NCBI GenBank assembly: GCA_019828595.1
Contig: JAHQRK010000020.1
Coordinates: 372,001-436,000 of the forward strand
Direction: 5' to 3'
Origin: Aphanomyces cochlioides
Lineage: Eukaryota > Oomycota > Saprolegniomycetes > Saprolegniales > Verrucalvaceae
Length of the DNA: 64,000 nt
The position numbers and the translations under genes were made by a program. The notes below the pieces were generated by a model, which was not told the DNA's origin, ran no database searches, and worked only from the letters and a program-made list of their open reading frames with translations. This document shows positions 54,787 to 64,000 of the stretch, piece after piece; positions within the stretch are counted from its first letter, which is position 1, and each line of letters opens with the position of its first letter.

Positions 54787-55365
54787 ATGACTCCTGAGTT
54801 GTTGAGTCGACGTCTTGGAAGTCGACTCTTGACGGGGCTACCTTGTTTCATTTCTGGTGGTGAAAGGATTGGATGAGCGCACTGACGGGAATCTGGATGC
54901 GACGGTCGCTCGAAGCTGCTCTTTGTCGTCGAGTGTGTCTTCCACAGGCTGACACATGGCAGCAACGACCATCTCGCACGTGATTCCGAAATACGACGAC
55001 GATTTCATTCACGGACGATTGCAGATATCCATGGCGGTCTCTTGCGAGCTGCACCCCCAGGGCGATTTGGACATGCCACACGAGTCAATTCACGGGTTGG
55101 AGAACATGGTCGAGCTCGCGGTGTTGTTGAATCAAGGCGACATCTGGAGGGTCTTCAGTCGTCATGTCGATGAGTGCGACCACAACTTGATTGCAGATCG
55201 GGGCCAGCGCCACACCCCCCAACACCGCTGGAAAGATCCCGATCAACTTGGCCAACTACCTCGTGCTTAGTCACAAACTCTAGCTCACTCGATGGGCGAT
55301 GATGCTAAACGTGTTGAGGAGTCCATCGATGAGGAAATTGGCGTCTTTGATGGAGATTTGGATGG
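54787..55365. repeat. Right arm of the inverted duplication
   Basis: Starts with the third copy of the 225-bp element (54787-55010, plus orientation). It continues with minus-strand sequence resembling the C2/coiled-coil gene (55010-55158, with NRPG..(S/A)RKR..PW.(A/S)AIVR-type similarity) and a diverged minus-strand copy of the CLASP-like third exon (about 55158-55255), then a segment shared with 43535-43600 and 43750-43800. No functional gene is encoded. It separates the CLASP-like gene from the C2 gene. Confidence 0.72.
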
Positions 55366-55461
55366 CTATTGACCGTGTAGAAGTCACGAGCAAATTTGCC
55401 AGCTCGAGACTTGGTGAAACCGAAAGTGAAACCGTTCAGGTGTGGTCAATGGAACTTGTCG

Positions 55462-58368
55462 ATGGCATCCCGAGCTGCCATGCCGCCGGACGATTCTGCA
55501 GTGTTCCAGCCCGACTACTGTGAAACACCGAAAGACATGAAACCAAACGCGAGGTTCACTCGCAGTCTGTTTCGATAGTGAGCTCACTGGTTGCGTTTGT
55601 CTAGACCATTCACAGCCTCGGCGACGAGCGACAACTTATTTGCGTGCATTCACCGTGCAGAAAACCTGACAACATTGGCAAACAATGCTTCCTCGACGTT
55701 TGTTGTGCTTCGTGTCGGTCGGGTGCTCGAATCATCTAGCATGAGCGAATTTTGGGCCTCTCCAACCGGTGAAAGGCATGCCTACATGACGTCGTACACA
55801 CAATTTGCCGCGACACGCGTCGTTGGCGAGGTTCTTGTCGTAGCCATTCTGTTGAAAGTCATCTTGCAATATTGTAGAACTCATTTCAAACGCATTTCAA
55901 TGAACTGCTCGTCGTGAATATTCCTCCATCAGCGAATCAATCCGGGTGGGGCATTCGTCTCGATGTTGTCCAGCGACTTCTCAACGAAAAAGACTCTCCA
56001 GACGACGATTTACTTGTCGCTTATGCTGCGCTGCCATTAGAAGCGTTTGCACGCAACACGGAGCGTTCATTGGCATTGCATTGTCCGACTCATGGAACCG
56101 GCAAGAGTGAGCCCGTCCTCTTTGTCACGTTTTTTCGACAGACGAGGTCCGTCTCGCTGCAGTTTGAGATGTCTCTGAAGCATTCTAGCAGAGATAACGC
56201 ATCGTCGTCGCTATGGCATCGTCTGGAATTCACCATCGACGCAATGACATGGCCAGATCCAGACACAAGTATTCCAGAGCAAACTCTCGCCATGGTTCAG
56301 CTTTCAACGTCGGCGCTTCCAGCCTTAACCGACGTTTCCCAAGTAAGAACGCTGTAGATAATTGTCGCTGAGACCTTGTAGCTGCAGCCTTTTCAGGACA
56401 TTCGAAGCCATCACGACGTCATGCAGATTCTTCCAGCGACGACGAATGAAAACGTCTATTTTCGAGTCACGCCAAGCGTATCAGCGTCAACGCCTTTCGA
56501 TGGTCAAATGCTCACATGGCAATATCCAATGCTATTTGATTTCCCAACTGTGCCTACGGTTTGCCACGTCCATGTGACTCTCTTCACTGCAACTCGAGCT
56601 GGCGTATGCGAGCTAGCATGTTCCATTCTAACTAGAACTCTGTGGTTAGTACAAATGCATGGGCCAATGTGGACACCCTGTCGTCTTGACGATGCCGTCG
56701 TCTTTGGGAACTCGTCAATCTGCGCCAGATATTTTCATTACCATGACCGAGCCAGCAGCATTGGAGTTGACATTGCGATGTAAATTTGACCCAAGACATC
56801 GATTTACCTGACTCGTATGTAGCTAGTCTTCGATGGTGGAGCGGTGCAACCTGGCCAAGTTTCCGCAAGGAGCGTGTCGTATGTACAAATCGTCCTGGGA
56901 GTACAAGCCGCAAGAGAACGCCACAGCCTTGGATGGCTGCAATCGTTCGGGGATTAAATCGGCATCCTATTTCTGCTGTAGTCGACACGGGCGGGATTGT
57001 CGGTGTCATTGCGGCCATGTTTCAGCCTGTGGACGCCCCCACGGTCGAAAAACCAGTAGAACACACACTTCAAGAACAGCTAGAATGCTTGACGCGAGAG
57101 TTGTCGTCAAAACAAAGCTTCCTCGACAAGGTATTATCTATCGATGACAAAGTTGTTTTACCACTTCAGTAGATGCAAAAAGAAATGGACAAGCGCACGA
57201 GTGCCATCAAAGCTTGTGGAGTCGAGATTGTCGACTTGAGAGTACAAAATCGTCGACAAATTTCTTGGAGACTCATGCGTCCATCGTAGAAAACGATTCA
57301 GCGCAAAGATCAAACGATTCAAGCACTACAAGTCAAATTAAACAACTATGAACTCTTGGAGCAGCGACAGCAAGAGGTTTTACCACGGGTTGGGATATCC
57401 ATAAACCATGGCGCTGTAGGAAATACGGCTATGCCTCGAGGGCAGCCAGAGCAATAATTCCAAAACGACATTTCCCGTCTTGGCACAGCAATACACCAAG
57501 CTCCAGCACAAACACAATGAGCTCGAAGCTTCACATGCCCTTTTATCGAGGAAACTCCTCGAGGCACGTAATTTTGAAGCCGAGTTGATTGATGTCAAGG
57601 TATTTCAACCTTTCGTGATTGCTCATTGTCGACTCGTGACGATCAATGCAGACACAGTTTCAAAAACTACAAGAAGCACACGTTGCGCAAGCTGCGTTTG
57701 TTCAAAAAGCAAACACAGAAGTCCAAAAACTCGCCGTGTACAAGGTAAATGCAGTCCAAAGCTCCTCCGTCAGAGACTTGATCGTTGTAGCAAACCATCG
57801 CGACGCAGGAGACAGTGATTGCCAAGTTGGAAAAATTAGTCGAGTCGAAATTGGCCGAAACCAAAGCCAACCATCCGCTCGGTCCAAATGTCCACGTAAG
57901 TGTACTTGAGCTCGTGTCGACATTGTTGCCGACCAAATTGTAGGCTGAAATCTTTCGACTCCGTCTTGAAAATGCATACCTCAAGGAGCAAACCAAGTGA
58001 ATCTCTCACGTTGTCATATTTCGTTTGACTTTAGTGTGGGTAGACATCGTATGGCAACAGGACGAGTAGAAGATCCATCGCCTTCCACGCCGCCTCTTCT
58101 GACTGGAGCTCGACGAAATACAGGAACGACAATCCTACAGCCGCTGCAATCAAAATCCGAAGCTCGACAAGCCACCGACGTCAAAGCTTGTGCAGACCAA
58201 AGCACGATGACGACAAATGATCCAAACAATGGCGATGAAAACGTTCTCCTCGTGAAAATTCGCGTCCTCGAAAGACAGTTGGAGGTGAATGCGACGAATG
58301 CCGCGCAGGAAATCGCCGCATTAAAAGCTCGACTTTTTGAATACGAGATGGGATCCGTGTGGAAGTAA
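55462..58368 (+). CDS. C2-domain and coiled-coil protein
   Basis: Exons 55462-55553, 55605-55830, 55878-56342, 56382-56603, 56650-56779, 56823-57130, 57173-57241, 57290-57376, 57420-57599, 57652-57744, 57809-57895, 57944-57996 and 58035-58368 all join in frame, giving 781 residues. A C2-like module begins about residue 35 (FACIHRAENLTTLAN, TFVVLRVG, FNELLVVNIPP, IRLDVVQRLLNEKDSPDDDL). A second beta-rich module follows (FHVT/VHVTLFTATRAG, RQSAPDIFITM). The second half is coiled coil (EQLECLTRELSSKQSFLDK, KLQHKHNELEASHALLSRKL) to the C-terminus. The layout recalls centrosome/basal-body C2 proteins such as CEP120, but no orthology is claimed. Its stop lies 21 nt from that of the SulP gene. Confidence 0.7.
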
Positions 58369-58389
58369 AATGAATCACAATCAGGTTGA

Positions 58390-61159
58390 TTAAATCGCAA
58401 GCCAATTGTTGTTGCCAATCGTCAACGCCATGGAACGCATGACCAAGTCTCGCAATTCATTCCACAGCTCGGGCTGCTCAGTCTTCATACGCTGGTATTC
58501 CTCCCGCGTGAGGCAATAGACCGTGCTAGGCTCAGTTGATCGGGCGGACATGTGTCGGCCTTGGTCGAGGAAAAAATCCACTTCGCCAAACATGGCGCCA
58601 ACGCACACTTTTTCTAGCATGGTGATGGATTTGCTCTCGCCGTGGTGAACATCGCCGTCTTTGTTGATGTACAAATCCACACCGCCTTGCGCTAAAATGT
58701 AGAACGCGTGCGATTTATCCGAGATCTAATCCGCCAAGTCAATTGAATCATGCAGGAAGAAAGCATACCGTATAGAATGCATGGTCGGTCTCAACAACCA
58801 GCTTTGTAAAATAGTCGGCAAGCGGTTTGAAAAGCGCGGCATCGTCTTGGAGACCGACAAAACGATTCAGAAGCAGTGGGAGCGACACATTGGGCTTGAA
58901 GAACGAACTCGAGCGAGAGTGGAGGACAAGTTCCGATTCACAGCTTTCAACTGCAGCGTCGCAATTGCGGTAGAAGTTTGACGGCTGGGCAATTTCATTG
59001 TTGAGAAGCAATTGCTGAATTTCGGGTAACACGTGCGCGTATAATAATTCAATGCGATGGCTAGCACACAATTCGCATAGAATCAAAAAGCAGCTTCGAG
59101 CTGCCGTCGCATCCATGCCGGTCACACGTTTAAAATCCAAGACCAAATACCTTCAACAGAGTAAAAACAAACACAAAAGTAAGCTTTGTACCTAGTAGGA
59201 AGACGATTTGTTGATTCAGATGGATCCAGAGGCGAACCATCCAGATGCTCTAAATGGCCCGCTTCCAATGCAGCTCCATACGGCTGTGATTCTTTCTTCA
59301 AAATGCGAACTTCACGCTTCACATCATTCACAATGTGCACCGCAGTGCCGAAGAAGAGATAACTAGACATAAATGCCGTCAGCTGACAATGACGATGTAG
59401 TCAAACCCGTGGAGCTCCAAGACTACGATTGAGTCGCGCTTCTCGGCAATAATTGTTCTCGAGACGAAATTGCGCACGGCGGCACTGCGTTTGTGCACGC
59501 GCTGGACTTGGCGGACTTGGGAATACCCAACAAAGAAATTCATAATTGCTACTCCAATGCCAATGATCATGCCCACTTCCAAGTTGACGCAGTTGATCGC
59601 AATGAACGATAGCCACAAGACTAAATATTCCCTGAAGAGGACTTTGTGGTAGACCAAGACGAGCCATTCGATCATCAAGTCGATCGCGATGAAAATCAAA
59701 GTTGCGGCGAAAAAGAATCGAGGGACGTAGCTGAGTAGACCCATCGGCAGCACGACGAGCGCAAACTCGCTCAAGATCACGACGAGGCCCACAATGCGCG
59801 AGTTGGTCTTGGAGCGATAGGTAAAGATCGTCTGGGAGAAAATGTACGAGCCCGTGTAGCCGCCCAAGAGCCCAGAAACGAAGTTTGACCATCCGACGGA
59901 CGTCAGTTCATGGTTTAAGTCTAATTTTTGGCCCATGTCCATTTCAATCGCAGCGACATCCAAGCACGAGCCAAATGCGACGACAAATGTCATACCTACA
60001 ATGAACAGCTCGTCAAATACGTTGAAATCGATGGGAGTACCAATCCAAGTCGTAATTTGAGACGGCAGGACAGACCACTGGACGTCCTTGAAGGAAAAGA
60101 GCGACAACATGTCGGAAAAATTTGCATCTGGCGTCATTGGACCGACCCAGCCGTACTGACGAGCATCGTCCATGGTGTAGCCAAAGCCAAAGAGCAGCAC
60201 GTAAAAGGCAAACAGCACGCCAACAATCACGCCAGGCAACGAGAAAGCATCGTCGCATTTGTGCGAAATGACGAGGAAGAGATAGCCCCCAAGGACACCA
60301 GGAAGACTCAAAATAATGTTTTCCCAAGACGTTGCAATCTGGAGCATGGATCCGACATCGTTGATGACCAAGCCAGTGCAGAGAGACAAGCCAGCAAACA
60401 GACAAAATAGACCAATGTACGCAAGGTAGCCACCGACAACTGGCATCGGCAAGTAGGAAACCAACCCAGCAAGTTTGAATTTTCCCAATGCCACGAGCGT
60501 CACACCAAGCATGGCCGTGGCAATGCCAATGGTCACGACGGTCGTGGAGACTTTGGCTTCCAGCGAGACTTCAGGACCCAATTGGACGCAAATAGAAGTC
60601 GCAATCGCGCTCAGAAAAATCAATCCAGCATCCTAGCATGCCCACGTTGATGGAAATGCATTCAAATTAGTAGGAATACCTGAACTTGGCCGATGGCAAA
60701 TGGGAGCGAACTAAGTAGACAAAACATGATTTGATGGATAACACTGGAGAGCATGACGAGCTTGGTCAAAATGGGCATGAATGATGCAAAATCGGGATGG
60801 CTAAAGATGATTGCAGCGTACCCATACATGGTCGGGATGGCCAAAATTGCATTGATGATGCCGTAGATCGTGCTTTGGATCAAGTTGGCCATCAATGAGC
60901 CTTGAGCTTTATCATGCGAGCTCTGCAACAAGTGCGTTCGATCGTGGTCGCCATCCACAACCAAAGATGGCACACGAGCGCCGCGATGGCCAGCCGATCG
61001 AGGTGTAGCTGAAAAAAGCGGTTAGAAGACAAATCCAGCAGAAAATAGGGTACCAGAGAGAAGAGGAGAGCGAGATCCTGCTGGAGCAGCTCCTACAAGG
61101 ACTCATTCACAGCGGAATGGCTGCAAGGAGGACGTACCAGTGCGCGCTGGCGACTTCAT
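58390..61159 (-). CDS. SulP anion transporter with STAS and cyclic-nucleotide-binding domains
   Basis: Minus-strand exons 61138-61159, 61054-61092, 60680-61008, 59407-60632, 59192-59362, 58769-59150 and 58390-58725 give 834 residues. The transporter part has many spans, including IINAILAIPTMYGYAAIIF, LPMPVVGGYLAYIGLFC and GLLGGYTGSYIFSQTIF. A STAS domain follows (VVLELHGYLFFGTAVHIV, then YLVLDFKRVTGMDATAA). A C-terminal cyclic-nucleotide-binding fold comes last (FYILAQGGVDLYINKDGD, GAMFGEVDFFLDQGRHM, SARSTEPSTVYCL). SulP proteins carry sulfate, bicarbonate or amino acids; in some eukaryotes they act at the vacuole. The C-terminal domain suggests gating by a nucleotide or a structural role. 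Two micro-exons (22 and 39 nt) open the gene. Confidence 0.87.
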
Positions 61160-61670
61160 TTTCCACTGAGGAACTTCGCAATCTGGTGGGCCAATCAAAT
61201 GGCTGGAAATGATTCAAACAAATAATTAAAAACATATTTCAAAAACTGATATTTAGTTTAAAAATAATATAAAATACCCGTATAACATCCATATTGTGAT
61301 GTACATGTACTGTAAATTACAGTGTAAATCCGATGGACGTGCCTGGTTGATCGAGCGGCTTGTTGAATTCAAGAGTGTTGAGTAAGCCAGACGTGAGACA
61401 AATGCAGCCTTTCACCATCGAGTGTTGGACGCTCGGAATAATTTATTGATGCCTTTGATATCACAACGAACCTCGAGGTATACTGAAACAAAGATATCAA
61501 TTTTAATTCGTTAAAAAAATATATTTCACAATTAATAAATACTGATTGAAATAAATTATTGATTTTTCCATTTTGTGGTTTTTGAGAATACTTGATTGGC
61601 TAAAAATAAAATTTATCGATGTTTGATTGGTCAATTTTCCACGACGTTTCAAGATCGACAGTGAGCAAGG
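61160..61670. promoter_or_regulatory. AT-rich divergent promoter region
   Basis: 511 nt between the SulP and anoctamin start codons, AT-rich, with gattggct at 61594 and gattggtc at 61625 shortly before the anoctamin ATG. No gene seen. Confidence 0.45.
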
Positions 61671-64000
61671 ATGGCGAAGAGCGTCGCGCTCGACATTCCG
61701 TTGTCGCTCGCGACGTCTTATGGCAGCCAGACGACGTCAGAAGTTTGTTACTCTGAATATTACTACGCCCTGGTTTTTCCCAATACTCCACACGACTTGG
61801 CCGATGTTGCAGATGAGCGGATTTCGTTCGCCGAAGCGAAAGCTATCGTACAAGAGGTCACGTGTGGCGACTTGGCGACCAAAGACACTGCTGTGAATGA
61901 GTTTGTCCAGGCGTGGGTTGATAAATTTCGATCCGTAACTCCTATTGACGCAGATACGATACCTGTCGGGTACTTTCGAGAGGTTTGTGTGCAAAGATTT
62001 ATCCTGTTGACGATGGAATTTCTAGCTCATGCGGTGTATTATCATTCAGCGTCTCGAAGCCATCCCTGGCATTGCCCTCGTTACGTTCACGTCCTCTCCT
62101 AGCCTTCATCTATCCAAGGACGATGAATCAAACGAAGAAAGCGAGTATATTTATTGCTTGATTCGTATTTCGAGAGAGCTGCTCTTCCAACTTGCAGATG
62201 AGTACGACACACTCGTCCCGATTTGGCCTCAAATTGATCCTGGCAGCGAGGTTTGCTATCCTTTCCACCATAACTTTGATTCTTTCCCCTCTACACTTAG
62301 TACTGGGACACGCATGATGCTGAAGTCGTCTGGACGATCGAAGAAGCCGAGCGTGAACTTCATCGCATGTTCTTGGAAGGCCAAATCCATGCCAATGAAG
62401 CTCAAATTCTGGCTAATGAGACTGCAGCGATGGTTTCCCGACGCATTCACGCCATTCAACGCATTGCCGACCGAACCATTGACCGAACACCGTTATTCCC
62501 GCTCTACTTTCCCTATCGCCATGCCGCTGCGTATGAATACCTCTACCGCCACGTCGAGAGCTGTCAAACCAGCATGCCATTCCGCATCGTGGATAAAATC
62601 CGACTAACCAAAACACTCATCGACGGCGAATTCAACTTGGACATGCTACGGCAGAAGAAATTCCTCCATCATCACATGTGTGTCCATACGCGCGAGCTGA
62701 CCGACGAAGACGATGCGACGTTGGAAACTCTCTGCGACCAGTGGGGCAGTCTGACTTCGTGTGCGTCTTCCTACGAGCACTGCCAGCATCCCATCCAAGT
62801 CTTGTACTTTCAGCCGATTCCATTGATCCGCAACTATTTCGGCGAGCAATTGGCTTTATGTACGTTCGCCTTCGTCCCCTTCTGTCCAAGCTGGTGTGTC
62901 TTGTAGATTTTGCGTTCTTGTCGTTCTACGCAGATCAACTCGTCCCGCTCGTTGTGCTGGCGTTTGCTGCACCAATTCTTCAGCTCGTGTTGACGTCGTA
63001 TTTTACCATCACGCTTGCAGTTTGGAATTGCTTGTACATGGGTCGCCTCATGCGAAAATGGCGCCTCAACGAGCAGAAATACGCTCGCATTTGGGGCATG
63101 GAAGAAGTCAAATACGACAATTCGATCCGCGCAGAGTACATTGGCGCCGTGAGGATTAGTCCGATCCACAATCTTCCAGAGATATACTCGCCGCCGTCCG
63201 TCCAAGTATGTCCTTTGCAAATGAAATTGATGGTGGAGAATTGTTGTAGCACATGAAACGCTGCCAGAGCTTGGCACTCTTGTGGCTCACGATTGCATTG
63301 AACGGCGCTGTGATTTATGGCATATTTGCCGCGCAAGCTCATGTCGAATCGACGTATGACGTGCCCTCCTTGGTGCTCTACTCGAATATCGTCATTGCTT
63401 TCATCATCAATATGTCCCAAACGCCATTCCACGCTGTAAATTCCATCCTGGGCTGCGAATTCTCATGCAACTTTGCCTTGTAGGTCGCCTTGTGGCTCAA
63501 CAATTGGGAAAACCATCGCACGATCAATCAATACGACGTCGGCTTGACCGTCAAATGTACGATGGCTTTCCATGGACATTGATGGCGTTGACACGATTGT
63601 AGTTGCGATTTTCCAAACGCTCAACTATTTCTACCCGATTCTCTTCTCGATGATCGCCAAGCCATACTTGTTTGGCTGCAACAAGACGCGCATGCCGTCG
63701 CTAGATGCGTCTGCTTGCAGCACTGAGACGGCCAACCTACTCGCTGTCATCTTGCTCTTCAACTTTGTCTTGTCGGTCAGGGAAATCTCCTCGCCGCTGT
63801 ATGAATCACTCCTTCATGGCTATCGCAAGTGGCGCAACTCGATCCACTACGAGTCTATGTATATCGTTAAGCTCTCCTTGTAGCTTGATGACCACTTGTA
63901 GGAGCGAACGGCAACCGCAGCACCAGCGGCAGCAAGTAGAATTCCCAACAATTGATCATGAAATGGCGTTGGAAGCGTATGATGGCGTCTTGTTTGACTA
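61671..64000 (+). CDS. Anoctamin (TMEM16) family membrane protein, 5' part
   Basis: Exons 61671-61982, 62026-62250, 62301-62859, 62907-63205, 63250-63435, 63484-63556, 63603-63858 and 63902 to the window edge join in frame. A soluble N-terminal region is followed by the anoctamin hallmark NYFGEQLALYFAFLSFYADQ, then spans such as PLVVLAFAAPILQLVLTSYF, and FQTLNYFYPILFSMIAKPYL further on. The 3' end is cut off by the window. TMEM16 proteins are calcium-activated chloride channels or lipid scramblases; the calcium-binding residues lie in later spans not seen here, so the activity cannot be judged. Confidence 0.85.

Overview
The window reads as nuclear DNA of a gene-dense eukaryote, most likely an oomycete (stramenopile) of the Saprolegnia/Aphanomyces kind. 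This is inferred from the gene set and style. Nearly every gene is cut by tiny introns (about 35-64 nt, GT...AG, usually ending TAG). Genes sit tens to hundreds of bases apart. The set mixes eukaryotic core genes (KIF4-type kinesin, RAD51, UPF1, TRM1, anoctamin) with bacterial-type genes (RecA, Kdo-8-phosphate synthase, organellar prolyl-tRNA synthetase) and C/H-G-G zinc repeats of the 'WRKY19-like' kind. No prokaryotic operon features, CRISPR arrays or convincing tRNA/rRNA genes were seen.

Layout. 1-2.1 kb: scrambled pieces of a USP47-like gene in both orientations. 2.3-5.5 kb: chromokinesin. 5.7-9.1 kb: the intact USP47-like deubiquitinase. 9.2-9.6 kb: COX6A. 11.4-14.2 kb: one gene joining an F-box, a CDK-like kinase domain and an A/B-type cyclin. 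14.3-15.0 kb: GRAM/WBP2-like protein. 15.4-17.0 kb: organellar RecA, tail to tail with RAD51 (17.1-18.4 kb). 18.8-20.2 kb: a probable spindle/kinetochore protein. 21.2-26.0 kb: TMEM135-like protein, TRM1 and a parallel beta-helix protein. 26.2-29.6 kb: UPF1. 30-33 kb: membrane protein, peptidyl-tRNA hydrolase, KdsA. 33.1-40.8 kb: a minus-strand block with a cyclic-nucleotide-binding protein, two paralogous single-pass membrane proteins, a zinc-repeat protein and a membrane-anchored TKL kinase. 41.7-43.4 kb: mitochondrial ProRS.

43.4-55.4 kb is the accessory part. It holds a Ty3/gypsy chromovirus with 214-bp LTRs and a 5-bp target duplication, sitting in an older repeat array. On both sides lie inverted, rearranged fragments of the two genes that follow: a CLASP/TOG-like tail-anchored protein (53.1-54.7 kb) and a C2/coiled-coil protein (55.5-58.4 kb). 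The window ends with a SulP-STAS-cyclic-nucleotide-binding transporter (58.4-61.2 kb) and the start of an anoctamin (61.7 kb to the right edge).

The strongest candidate for something new is the F-box-CDK-cyclin fusion, whose kinase part has lost key catalytic residues (HRD to HRN, DFG to DFA) while its cyclin-facing and T-loop motifs remain. Exon coordinates come from reading frames, splice motifs and family conservation; no search or alignment was run.
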